Assembly: GCA_007844125.1 (NCBI GenBank)
Contig: CM017564.1
Location: 26,885,158-26,949,157, forward strand
Reading direction: 5' to 3'
Origin: Sinonovacula constricta
Taxonomy: Eukaryota; Mollusca; Bivalvia; Cardiida; Solecurtidae
Length of the DNA stretch: 64,000 nt
The notes under the pieces are model-generated. The model was not told the origin of the DNA. It ran no database searches and was given only the letters and a program-made list of their open reading frames with translations. A program made the translations under genes and the position numbers. Positions 24,401 through 36,252 of the stretch are shown one piece after another; the stretch's first letter is position 1; the number at the start of each line of letters is the position of its first letter.

Positions 24401-27400
24401 GGATATATTTGGTTAATTTTAGCACATACTTGGTCATCTTTTTGTCATCAAGATGCAAATAAGCTCAGTAAATAGTGTGTAACCTGATCAGACACCTCCT
24501 AGCGCAGAGCTGGCTGATCTGGGTCTACTTTTGCCTAGTTTGCCCAGTCAAATCAGGTGGACAGTCACATTAATTATAGGCTTGTGTCATAAAACTTTAC
24601 AAAGACTTTGAGTACCTTATAATAGCATGTAGATGGTTTTTATATGCAAACCTAACAAAACAGTTACATGTACTAATAAAAGTAAACTATTCAATGTTGG
24701 TTTATCAAACAAAACAGATAATGCCAATGTAGAGAGCGACACCTACCATCCCTCCAGTTTACTCTTGTTCTGGATGCACCACTCTGCCAAATGTTGAGCA
24801 GCCTGAAAGGGATGGGATGGGATTAGCCGGCATTTTTGCCGATACTGCGCAGCAACATTTCTATCATAATAGCACAGGAGCACTTATGAGGTGCCCAGGG
24901 ACTGAACCCGGCCGGTCCATAATACTGACACCGACGAGTCAGACGTAATGCTGTCCCCTTAGCCCCGAGCGTTAGGAGGGATGCCACTTCTACCAACAAG
25001 TCTTTGGTTTGACCTGGCCAAGTTTGAACCCACGACCTCCCAATCCGCAAGCCGACATTCTACCACCTGAGCTATTGCGGCCGGGTTGAAAGATTTACTC
25101 TTAAGTAGCTCAGTAGGATATTTATGTTTATTGGGTTTATCGTCCCACTAACAGTATTTCAGTTATCTGTTGACAGTGTCCACTTGAAGCAGATAAAGTG
25201 CTGCCTTCACTGTGTATAGCATGCCATGAACATCTGGCATGATACCACACCTGGTCACATTATCCTGACATTGAGCCAACCAGTTGTGGAACTATCCTCA
25301 TATTTGCTTGAGCATTAGCAAGAGAGATATACCACTTCAATTTTTTACGACTTTGGTAGTCTCGGTCCGGGATCGAACCTGGGGCCTCCCGTATCTGGAG
25401 CCAACGCTCTTAAGATTGCGCTACCAGGTCCGGTTCAGCAGGATGGAATCAGGCTTAGGCAAGTAGTGAAGATCCAGAAAATCCAGCACCTGCTGCGAGT
25501 TTCTGATCAGGATCTGCATGATTTGCAGCCAAGTTCCTGGTGGTACAATTTGCATGTGGATGTAGTAAGAGAGTAACTAATAAATACTAAGTACCAGTTT
25601 AGGGTTAACAATACACAAGTATCTCCGACCGTATGAAAAGGTTAAATTTCTGACTTAATCATCACAAATCATTTAAAAATAAGTAAATTTCTGTGTATCA
25701 TTCAAGTATGTTTAAATGCTGTTCCAAAGAAATGAATAAACAATAGAGAAAACAATAATGTGACCCAAATTGACAAATGCACCTGAAAATGCAGAGGTTT
25801 GCATCTTGATAATGTAACACTAGACCTTCAGGTGTACATCAGCAAGAAGCAGACGTCTGATGTAAGTAGTGTAAATAATAAATAAAGTAATGGTCGAGAC
25901 AGAGAGATGGGACAGACATACAGGCGTACTTACAGTGGGACTACTTTATGATGCCATTCAAGGCATAAGAATCCTAATTATATGAAATCATTCTTGTTGT
26001 GTTTTTTTTTTTCCTTTTATGCATTGGATTAAAAATATTTAATAGGTATAGGTCTAATTATAAAACGTACTCATGCATTAACATTGTACAATTAAGCATC
26101 AGATAAGGTTGTGTGTTGTTTTTTTAATAATAACTGATTATTTTAAATAAAAATGTAAGGTTTAAAGTCAGTACCTGCCATGTGTTGAGCCCAGTGGTTC
26201 CAAATGAAATCATATTCACAGACTCCTGTAGGGTCACTCGTGTGTCTGGCCCCTACAAAATAAACAAATAATTTCTTGTAACAGAAAGTTTATTTTTAAA
26301 TACATGTACACCACAATGAAACAACTGTGGTCATTATATTTATGTCCAGCTGTTGGGTGGTGGAAGACCCCCAGATACAAAGTCTGGCTAGAACCACTGG
26401 TACACCACAGGTCAGCTGGAAGACTGTCTCACATTATGTCTGGACAGAACCACTGGTACATCAAAGGTGAAGAATGTCTCACAATTAAGTTCCTCGCCCA
26501 AACTGGGACTCAAACCCACCCTGTGAAGGGCTGAGCAGTCCATGGAGTTACAAGTCTATGACTCTACCACTCGGCCACAGGCCCCCTCCAGAATAATAAT
26601 AAGTTCAAACATAGTGTTTGAATTTGTAAATAACCAATGCGAAAGATAAAATTACTTGCTGTCTTTGATAGAAGAACAACATGGAAAAGGTATAAAAGCA
26701 TTATGCTCTGAGAAGAGATTTTTGACACAGGACTGTAAGCAAGTAAAAAAAAAAACTAAAATATTATTCAACTATTAATGGTCTAATTAAGATCTTGCGT
26801 GTTATTACATGTACAAAGTTAAGACTGCTGTAAAATGCACTCCTACTCAGTTCTAGGTATCTATATACCAAGGGTAAAACAAACAATTTTTTGAGGTTGT
26901 TTTCTCAGCAAGAAAAATAAGCTAAGAGAGATAACTAAAGAATTAACATAGGTAATTACGGTTCTTTGTGCACTGCAAGTCTACTCATCAAGACCAATTG
27001 TACCTCCAAGTTTGAAGTCAATTTTTCAACAATTACGGAAATATGCTCTGGACAAAAACATGACAGACTGCAAGACAAATGGAAAAATGGTTTGACCGAC
27101 TGACTAACCAATTTCTATATGCTTCCCTCCCTACTTCAACCATACAACTAATAACACTCTCAAAGAGGACAAAGATAATTATGTGATCGGAAGCACAGTT
27201 GGATATTGGAATCTGTAATTCAAACCTCAGACAGGTTGCTGCTTATTTCCTTAAGCAAGATTAAATTCAAGTTGTTCCACCTTGGTGTCTCACTGCATAA
27301 GTCTGGAATTTACTTCCAAGCACCATGAATAGGGTCTTAATACAAGATTTGATGAATATACCTCATGACTTAGGCACTAGCAGACGTTAGTTTGAAAGTT

Positions 27401-30400
27401 TAAAATTATAACTAGTTATTAGCTACAAAAATAAAGTACAGTGACCACCAAGTCTGGTGTTTCTGCTCATATCCTATTCAATAAAATTACATGTACACTG
27501 AAGTCTGACGTCTTAAAATAGTGTTTCCGCTCATATCCCATTCAATAAAATTACATGTACACTGAGGTCTTAAAATATAACCCAATCTACAATTTGACCA
27601 CAATCATGCTTCATGTTATTATCCATAGGAAAATACATAATAAACATGACAGTGGCAGCCTGGTGTAAATAGTTAATACCAGATTAAAGAACTGTTCTTA
27701 AACATTATTTATCTTTCACCAACTGCTCGCATGATAGAAATAATTGTGCAATGTATGATTTAAAAGAAACATTAAAAATGTTCTGCCAGCATGGGTACCT
27801 CAAGATTCATTGAGCAACCTAAAATATTGAAACATGTTCTGCCAGCATGGGTACCTCAAGGTTCATTGAGTGACCTCAAACATTGAAACATGTTCTGCCA
27901 GCATGGGTACCTCAAGGTTCATTGAGTGACCTAAAATATTGAAACATGTTCTGCCGGCATGGGTACCTCAAGGTTCATTGAGTGACCTAAAATATTGAAA
28001 CATGTTCTGCCGGCATGGGTACCTCAAGAATCATTGAGTGACCTAAAACACTGAAACATGTTCTGCCAGCATGGGTACCTCAATAATCATTGAGTGACCT
28101 AAAACATTGAAACATGTTCTGCCAGCATGGGAACCTCAAGAATCATTGAGTGACCTAAAACATTGAAACATGTTCTGCCAGCATGGGTACCTCAAGGTTC
28201 ATTGAGTGACCTAAAACATTGAAACATGTTCTGCCAGCATGGGTACCTCAAGGTTCATTGAGTGACCTAAAACATTGAAACATGTTCTGCCAGCATGGTA
28301 ACCTCAAGGTTCATTGAGTGACCTAAAACATTGAAACATGTTCTGCCAGCATGGTAACCTCAAGGTTCATTGAGTGACCTAAAACACTGAAACATGTTCT
28401 GCCAGCATGGTGACCTCAAGGTTCATTGAGTGACCTAAAACATTGAAACATGTTCTGCCAGCATGGTGACCTCAAGGTTCATTGAGTGACCTTAAACATT
28501 GAAACATGTTCTGCCAGCATGGTAACCTCAAGGTTCATTGAGTGACCTAAAACATTGAAACATGTTCTACCAGCATGGTTACCTCAAGGTTCATTGAGTG
28601 ACCTAAAACATTGAAACATGTTCAGCCAGCATGGGTACCTCAAGGTTCATTGAGTGACCTCAAGCATTGAAACATGTTCTGCAAGCATGGGTACCTCAAG
28701 GTTCATTGAGTGACCTAAAACATTGAAACATGTTCTGCCAGCATGGGTACCTCAAGGTTCATTGAGTGACCTCAAGCATTGAAACATGTTCTGCAAGCAT
28801 GGGTACCTCAAGGTTCATTGAGTGACCTAAAACATTGTAACATGTTTTGCCAGAATGGGTACCTCAAGGTTCATTGGGTGACCTCAAACATTAAAACATG
28901 TGTTGCCAGCATGGGTACCTCAAGGTTCATTGAGTGACCTTAAACATTAAAACAAGTGTTGCCAGCATGGGTACCTCAAGGTTCATTGGGTGACCTCAAA
29001 CATTAATACAAGTGTTGCCAGCATGGGTACCTTAAGGTTCATTGGGTGACCTCAAACATTAAAACAAGTGTTGCCAGCATGGGTACCACAAGGTTCATTG
29101 GGTAACCTCAAACATTAATACAAGTGTTGCCAGCATGGGTACCTTAAGGTTCATTGGGTGACCTCAAACATTAAAACAAGTGTTGCCAGCATGGGTACCA
29201 CAAGGTTCATTGGGTGACCTCAAACATTAATACAAGTGTTGCCAGCATGGGTACCTCAAGGCTCATTGAGTGACCTTAAACATTAAAACAAGTGTTGCCA
29301 GCATGGGTACCACAAGGTTCATTGGGTGACCTCAAACATTAATACAAGTGTTGCCAGCATGGGTACCTCAAGGTTCATTGGGTGACCTCAAACATTAAAA
29401 CAAGTGTTGCCAGCATAGGTACCTCAAGGTTCATTGGGTGACCTAAAACATTGAAACATGTTCTGCCAGCATGGGTATTTCAAGGTTCATTACATGACCT
29501 AAAACATTAAAACATATGTTGCCAGCATGGGTACCACAAGGTTCATTAAGTGACCTAAAACATTGAAACATATTCTACCAGCATGGGTACCTCAAGGTTC
29601 ATTGAGTGACCTAAAACATTGAAACATGTTCTGCCAGCATGGTTACCTCAAGGTTCATTGAGTGACCTAAAACATTGAAACATGTTTTGTCAGCATGGGT
29701 ACCTCAAGGTACATTGAGTGTCCTAAAACATTGAAACATATTCTGCCAGCATGGGTACCTCAAGGTTCATTGAGTGACCTAAAACATTGAAACATGTTCT
29801 GCCAGCATGGGTACCTCAAGGTTCATTAGCACTTACTGTAGTGTATGTTTTGTAGCAGAGAGATTCTTCAGTTTCTTCAGTCTGTACCAGGTCAGTGTAA
29901 GCTTCATACATCTCATCACACACCTCTACATCATTGTCCTCCAGCTTAAACATAAACAGTAAGTCAACCCATATCATTCTACACTTGTTAAATCTTAGCC
30001 ACTTATAACATGCATAATATTGCATAGGTTACATTTCGCATCAAAAGTATAGAAAGCAGCAATAAGTGTTGATTCGAAATAGACAGGACAAAAGCTTACA
30101 ATTCGAAATAAATAAGATATTATAAACAGAGGTAAGTTTTCAGAACAAATGAACAAAAAAATGTATAAGATGATCAAAGTATGTTTGTTTAGAAGTACAT
30201 TGAAGGAACATAATTATGGTCATTATAGCTTATATACCCCATTATACTGCAGCTAATAGGTAGGGGATGACACCCGACAAGTGTCTGGGTAGAATCTCTC
30301 GCAACCCGCATGTCAGCTGTAATACCTACAGTACTCAATTTAGGTCCTTTGCGCCGACCAGGACAAGAACACATGCTATGAGAAGCAATCAGTCAGAAGA

Positions 30401-33400
30401 GTTGACCATAATACACGAGCTTACAGTGAAAAAAAATATGGAATATACAAATAAATCTCAATACAAATAGGTTTATAAATAAGGATGTCCTTGTCTCTAG
30501 ATGGTTTTGCAAGCACAGTATACTGGCTTTATTCAGATAGTTACTTGTTGACAGACCATAATCGATAATGAACTATCAAACTTCATACAATCATGACTAA
30601 ACGGCAAGTCATTATGAAAAAATAAATGGCAAAGAATAAAAAAAAAACCTAGCAATTTTACTTACCAACTGAGAATGCAATCAAAGTAATATCATGTTAT
30701 TTTTAATGGATTTGTGCAGTATGAGAATGACATTAATGAGTAGTGTCGACTGAATAATACTTAAATGCAAGTAGGTCCTTTCATTTGTTTTACTCAGTTT
30801 TTATGCTTGTGCCCTTTATAGTGCATGTTGACTTTTATGCCTTTCTTGTGATACCCAGGTTACCTATCATTAACAAAACTATGTTTACTTTTTTAAATAA
30901 CAAATCTCTATAAGTATTTAAATTGATTTTTAGCTTATATTTATGCAGAAGTAAGAAATTTCAATGTTTGTAACTGCAATATCTACAAAATAATAGGCGA
31001 TAAAGTCCATGAATTCCAACTAAAAGGACCTACCTACTGTTTGGAATACCTCGGATATTAACTAACAAGGGAGACAATTTCCATTTCACCAATGTACCTC
31101 AATGTTGCACATTCATCCTTTACTTGCAAGAAATTGCATAAGGGTAGAGCATGTTTATGTGTAGGTGGGGTGAATTCAAGAAAGTAAATAGTTAAAGACA
31201 ATTGCATAATACAATTTAGATCATTCTTGAAAAACATAAACATCAGTCTGTCAATAAGATCAATATGTACATACCATCTGAAGAAGTTTTTTAACAAAAG
31301 CTTTCTGGTACGATATTGCCGGGGGATACTGTCGGCACAAATCACTTTTAACTGTGCTGTTTAACACCCACTTTTGAACTGATTCGTCCAAAATGTCGCT
31401 GGAGACACTCTCAACCTGAAACAATAAACATGGTGATACATGTAGTTCAGCAGCCTCACTTTACTTCTGATAACAATTTTAAGAAAGTACAGGCTATTAG
31501 GAATAGAAAGGTTGGCCCTGTCATTCTTCCTATATATTCTATTGTAAAAATGTTACAATCATGCAGATCCCAGAGATCTGCCAAGATTTTTGAAATGCTG
31601 CCCACTCCCTAAGAAAATGTGGGGGCCATTTTGAAATTGTGTTGAAGTTTGTAAAACTGGTTACTTCTGTATGTTAGATAAACAAATACACCACACTGCA
31701 TTCTATTTCTAAGTATATTTCAGCCATTTATAATCAATAAACAGAAAAAAAATTATGTCTGGTTTCTTGTTACTGTTAAGCTTATTAATCAATATTTTTG
31801 GACTGGGCAATTTTATTTTCACACTTTTATCTGACCTGCAGATATACGACATAAAAAATGTGATAATGAAAACAAATGGGTGCCAATGTCAACATCAATC
31901 TGTTTATCTGTTAATAAGCTTAATGATAAGTGCATTTTTTATGCAATTTCCTGAAAGAATAAGCTGAGGCATGTGAGCCTTTAGTGATGCCCTGCATAAT
32001 TTATAACAGCACATGAGACCTGCAAATTGTATTAATTATCCATAAAATCTTTACACAAAATTTGCATAGAATCAATCAGACTGAATCATTGTCCCAGGGA
32101 GCAATTATGTATACATGTACTGTAAGAGGTTGCAGTTTAACAAATGTGGATGTATGTTAAGGTGATTTCACACCTCTCCCACGGACAACAGCTACCCTCA
32201 TCCCACTTTTATGTTGATTTGCAACAAACATTGGACAGATTTGCAACACATAATGATATGGTCAAAGCTGGGAATTGTCTTGCTGTTCAGTAAATTTGGC
32301 AGACAAGTCTTGTAGATTCCGTATTCAAGCTTTAACATAATACAAAAGCATTTAAAAATACATATTTAATATTTATACATCTGTTTTGTATTTAGAATAA
32401 TTCTAACTGAAAAATAATGCATGAAGAATCACTGAATGACAATGAAGAATCATTTACAACATAACAATGGCTGACACATGTACAACTCAGTCTGGTTGGG
32501 AGGAGCGAAACGCTCTTGTAATGCCGTACTGAGTGCGATGAAGTCATTGGACTGATGTAAAAGGTTCCCGAGAACACCCTGTGCTTGGCCTCTGAGTGAC
32601 ACGGCAAGGTACAATCCCTTGTCTGTAACTGACCAGTGGTTAATTTTGGCGCACGCATTAAAGTGGGCTATGTAGTCGTTCCAAGATCTAGTCCCATCAA
32701 ACGTGGGTAATGCCTGCCAGTAGTGAAGATTTTACTAATTCTACGATTTTGGTAGACTGAACTTCAAGGGTCATTGACTCAGTCAAAATTTTCAGGGGTC
32801 AAATTCAAATTTATGAGGGTCAAATCTGTACGTCTTGTATCACATCATAAAGTGCTAATATGCTGTTAAAGCAATGTTGATTGCGTTTTACTATTTACAG
32901 TTTATCATTCTTCTGTTTATTTAGTGTTCAGAATAAAGGTTTTTCTTCAGATCTTTCTCTTTTTCTCTTTAAAAAATTAAATTCATCTTTTTTATTGTAT
33001 ATAATAATGTCATTGATGATCTTGATGGGAATTATTGATACTTCTGAGGGTTTACTAAACAGAATATTGCTTAACAGTTTTTGTGTGTGTGTTTTTCTGC
33101 ATCACAATTATGACAATCAAATGAAAAAAATACAACATAACAATTAACATTGTTACATATTTCCCCAGACATCTGTTCTTTTGAATTTGAAGACAATCCA
33201 AACTACTTAAAAATGCTAAGCTACAATGAATTGCTTTCATCTGCAAACCTATTTTCTTGTTTTAAATAAGCATACCTGCTTAAGACAAGAAATATTGAAA
33301 TAAATAGAAAGCAAATTAGAACCTGAAAACATTTGAAAGCACATGCAACAATAATAATACATAATAATAAATATAATATATGGAAGATAGCTTTTTTTAA

Positions 33401-36252
33401 TACTCATGCAGAATCTTGTTTTAGAAAAAAAAAAAACAGGCATTAATAGAAATATAACAATATGGTCATTTTCATGCTGAAATTAACATAATCGTTAAAA
33501 AAAATGTCACTTCTCAAAACTGACGTCACCCCAAAACCAATTATAAATATAAGGGTCGCTGTTCTCGGCTCTCGGCGACCCAAAAACGCATATACAAGGC
33601 ATAATTTCTAACTAAAGGCACTATCAGGCAAGACAACAAGAATCTGGTTTTCATTATAAAATGTACTGAGTCAAACTGTAGTATATGCCCAAAACTTCTT
33701 ATGAAATTACAAAACATCAAACAAGCTTTTTTTAGCCATAATTTTAACTATTCAAGTTATTAGTCAATCTGTATTTATCTTTTGTAGATACAAAAGATTA
33801 ATCTGCGTTCAGAAATGTGATTTGGATTTGCTGTATTAGTGTGCATAGTTCTAAATCACTGTCAAATTTACATTATACTCGGATGTACCGCTTTCGCTCC
33901 TTTTCAGTAATAACACATTTAGGTGGCCCAATCAAGTAATTATACAATGCCTACAGTGGTCCTTAATTGCTTCCGATGCATCGGGATGCTACAGACATGC
34001 TTTACGAGTAACCAGATGCTGATCAATTAAGATTTACTATCTTTCTACACCTCTGTCAAAACGCCATATTGAAATTAGCCGCGCACACGAGCGAACATGT
34101 CGATTGGCAGAACAAGACCACCTGTTTCTTATTAATATGCAGGCCCCGCCTACTGTATTTTTTATCTCCTAGCAGAATGTAATCGATGCATGTGGGAGTA
34201 ATCTGTTCTCATTAATATGCAGACTCGGTCCACTTTCATCTATTCTCACTTCTAATGAAATCAAAAGGTGATTTTGACTGACGCAGGGGCAAAAATTGTC
34301 ACGGGTCAATATATCAAATCTCTATATCAAATACGATTCATTAAAATCAGGATTGGCCAAACATATATATTTTTCAAACATGTAATTCTGAAACTTGGGC
34401 AATGCAATAAGCTTTTCTCAGTGTTGGATGGTAAAATTTTTTTTTTTTAAATGTGAGATCTCAACTAAAAATTTGAGCAAAATCCCTCCAGCAATATTTC
34501 AGAAATAGATAAAATCCCCCTGTTAAATGCCTACAAATTATTTTATTTTTTTTATTTGATTTGTACAGTTAATTCTTTTAAATATTTTCATAACACCAAA
34601 TTCTTTCAAATGAAAATCCAACAGCAAGAATTATATTAGGTTTCGTAAATTTACATGATGGATTTTGTCTGCTTTGAAAAATTTACTGGAGGGATTTTGT
34701 ATGCCATGTGACAGTGAAGCATGGTAAGCTTCCAAAGTAAATGAACCAACCCCAGTCAATATGAGTTTCTACGCTCCTGCTAGTCCTAATGCTCATAACG
34801 TACATAGATTATTATAAGTTATTCTTAAGCGCATAGGTGTCCACTAACTTGAACATTTATGTTGTTTGATAATGCTCGACAGTGAGCCAGGGGTGGCGAA
34901 ATCTCAGAAATGTTTACTTGTCCACGGACAAGTGGTTATAACAATGTTCTTGTCCGTAACAATGCGCTACTTGTCCGTACATTCATTAATAAAAACACAA
35001 GTATTTTAACAACAATGTCTATGGTTTTCAGTCCATGTGAAATTGTTTCAAAGACACCATTGGCATCGGGAGTGTCAAGAGGTTCAATACTCGAAACAAA
35101 GTCTACGCATGCCTTACAATTTAGATGATCATTGCCAAGCTCTAAGCCATTCTTTTTTTTATGTCACAAACCATTTCGTAGTCTGTGTATGGTTTACATT
35201 TTTTGCCACACCATAATTATGCAGTATTAAACAACATTTTAAACCGGTCAATTTAGCCCTGATTGTAACGGTTTACTGTTTTTTCCATGTCACCCTTGAA
35301 CGGTTTGTTTGTATGTTTGAGTTGTTCGCGTTCATGCTTAAAGACACAGGTGATATGTTTGGCACTTTTGTCATGGGCAATCAATGTATCCTTTCTAGTT
35401 ATGACAGTACCAGTGAATAGAGGACTTTTTTGATCTGCCAAAGAAGGGAATTTGCGACACGTTTTGCACATTGCGGTTCCATCATCGTTAAATCGCAACC
35501 ACGAAAACTCATTGAGCCAACTTGTTTGAAAGACTCTTTGCCGTTAAGCCTTATCATATTTCCGATCATAATCAATTTAAGATTTCTAAGGGGGGACAGG
35601 ATTGTTCTGATTTTCGTCAGTTTTTCTAGTAGTCGACGATGATTTGATGAGAAAGCAATCAATCGTCTCAGTTCGTCTGCAATTTTCACTCGCGAAAACG
35701 CATGACAAAATTCAGGCAGACAACTCAAAAACGCAACGTGAAAGTCGCATTAGAGTAGCGCCCCTTTGTAATTTTCCGAAAAAGAATAAGTGTGATATTA
35801 AGACGCTATCTTTTTATGACAGCTTACCTGTTTACGTTTTCGGCTGCGACTTTTTGGGAAATAAAAGTTATTTTTGGGAATTTCAACACTTACAAATTGG
35901 ACTTTTTCACTTGTCCACGGACAAGCCAATTGAAAAAAGTAACTTGTCCGGGACAAGAAATGTACGACTCGGACAATTGATTTCGCCACCCCTGCAGTGA
36001 GCCATGTACAATTACCTGGAAATAGAAACCGGATCTCTAGTACGAAAACGACCAGGACGAAACAGAATAAAAACACTAGAATTATAGATGAATTACTGAT
36101 TTCTGCGATAAAATTCATCCATGTATTTACTATAACAATGTATTTACCTGCCACTTCATCCGTCTAAGGGGTACCATTTCGAAAAATTGAACAGAAATCG
36201 ACGAAATAACATTTTCATACGACATAGCCTCATCATCTCTGGACGTCGCCAT
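21419..36252 (-). CDS. EEF2KMT: eEF2-lysine N-methyltransferase (FAM86 family), complete, 8 exons
   Basis: This SAM-dependent methyltransferase modifies a lysine of elongation factor 2 in the cytosol in vertebrates and yeast. Exons (minus strand): 36148-36252, 31275-31415, 29837-29944, 26175-26252, 24747-24802, 23771-24342, 22552-22698, 21419-21531; total 439 codons plus stop, all GT-AG and in phase. Visible landmarks: FAM86 N-terminal helices (PAISYQKAFVKKLL), ISFGTTGLNTWQ, AAQHLAEWCIQ, SAM motif I VELGSGLGLTG near residues 166-176, FTDCHSQVLNLLASN, VARLDWE near 327-334, VDIVLAAD near 347-354, and the C-terminal LHLFHYDNTIPIEILKI. Human FAM86A is about 330 aa. The excess is mainly a Ser/Asp/Glu-rich insert at about residues 213-325, inside exon 6. 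Exon 7 reads past its donor to an early stop, but the donor A|GTAAGG and the exon 8 match show that this is intron. Head-to-head with RNPS1. Confidence 0.93.
21660..22195. repeat. minisatellite, 28-bp unit x about 19
   Basis: The unit is ATAAATCAGGTGTCAAATTG plus AATTGCAT. Edges are diverged, the centre nearly perfect. It occupies about half of EEF2KMT intron 7, starting about 130 bp from the exon 8 acceptor. Confidence 0.93.
23231..23439. mobile_element. short non-autonomous hAT-type element (MITE)
   Basis: The left end CAGGGTTGTCA and right end TGACAACCCTG are perfect 11-bp inverted repeats with the CAGGG...CCCTG signature of hAT ends. It is 209 bp and internal sequence includes a CTCCGGGGGCATGCTC patch. 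Flanks show no clean 8-bp duplication (only an offset AAGAC match). It lies in EEF2KMT intron 6. Confidence 0.7.
24806..25087 (-). mobile_element. tRNA-derived SINE, family A, abutting EEF2KMT exon 5
   Basis: The head on the minus strand is CCGGCCGCAATAGCTCAGGT, with B box GGGTTCAAACTTGG. The tail ends GCTAATCCCATCCCATCCC and runs directly into TTTCAG, the acceptor of exon 5 (exon begins 24802). It is in the same orientation as the gene and next to a family B copy. Confidence 0.9.
25120..25437 (-). mobile_element. tRNA-derived SINE, family B, fullest copy
   Basis: The head read on the minus strand is ACCGGACCTGGTAGCGCAAT, with B box AGGTTCGATCCCG. The body and TTGGGTTTATCGTCCCAC end are intact. 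It lies in EEF2KMT intron 4, 30 bp from the family A copy. Confidence 0.85.
26310..26588 (-). mobile_element. tRNA-derived SINE, family C
   Basis: The minus-strand head is GGGGGCCTGTGGCCGAGTGG, with TAGAGTCATAGACTTGTAAC and B box GGGTTTGAGTCCC. The tail carries two partly duplicated GAACCACTGGTACA blocks. It lies in EEF2KMT intron 3, about 60 bp from exon 4. Confidence 0.82.
27455..27572. repeat. direct duplication of about 70 bp
   Basis: The blocks GCTCATATCCTATTCAATAA and GCTCATATCCCATTCAATAA are each followed by AATTACATGTACACTGAGGT-like sequence. Located in EEF2KMT intron 3. Confidence 0.7.
27780..29828. repeat. minisatellite, 56-bp unit x about 36.6, ending at an EEF2KMT splice donor
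   Basis: The unit begins GTTCTGCCAGCATGGGTACC, then TCAAGGTTCATTGAGTGACC and TAAAACATTGAAACAT. It makes up about 57% of EEF2KMT intron 3. Two subtypes exist. Between about 28860 and 29410 units alternate (TTAATACAAGTG / TTAAAACAAGTG, with TACCTTAAGG or TACCACAAGG), giving a dimeric 112-bp higher-order period. Its right end is nine bases inside the donor of exon 3 (GT at 29836-29835). Confidence 0.97.
30210..30420 (-). mobile_element. SINE family C, strongly diverged
   Basis: Contains ATAATTATGGTCATTATAGC, ACAAGTGTCTGGGTAGAATC and CCATAATACACGAGCTTACA remnants. Located in EEF2KMT intron 2. Confidence 0.45.
32450..32724 (-). pseudogene. LTR-retrotransposon gag fragment
   Basis: An open minus-strand frame of about 90 codons reads WQALPTFDGTRSWNDYIAHF, then LYLAVSLRGQAQGVLGNLLH, then ALQERFAPPNQTELYMCQPL and a stop. 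This is the conserved core of the gag-like protein of molluscan and fish Gypsy-type elements (FDGxxSWxDY, LAVSLRGxAQ, RFAPPNQTE). There is no flanking LTR, protease or reverse transcriptase. It lies in EEF2KMT intron 1. It is either a solo remnant or a captured fragment. Confidence 0.7.
34888..35994. mobile_element. 1.1-kb hAT transposon derivative with intact ends and 8-bp target duplication
   Basis: The left end is CAGGGGTGGCGAAATC and the right end GATTTCGCCACCCCTG, a perfect 16-bp inverted repeat. Both sides are flanked by CAGTGAGC (34880-34887 and 35995-36002), the 8-bp duplication expected for hAT. The palindrome CTTGTCCACGGACAAG occurs near both ends (34917-34932 and 35910-35925), with extra CTTGTCCG copies, likely transposase-binding repeats. 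It sits in EEF2KMT intron 1, about 150 bp from exon 1. Confidence 0.93.
35253..35560 (-). pseudogene. TTF-type zinc finger fragment of a hAT transposase
   Basis: Inside the hAT derivative the minus strand reads VFQTSWLNEFSWLRFNDDG, then MCKTCRKF, then FTGTVITRKDTLIAHDKSAK and HITC. The CxxC...HxxxxxxH layout with W-L-x-x-F-x-W-L matches the N-terminal TTF-type zinc finger of hAT transposases (KIAA1586/ZNF862-like relatives). It ends at a stop after RYNQG. The RNase-H-like catalytic core and C-terminal dimerisation region are absent, so the copy cannot be autonomous. Confidence 0.65.
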
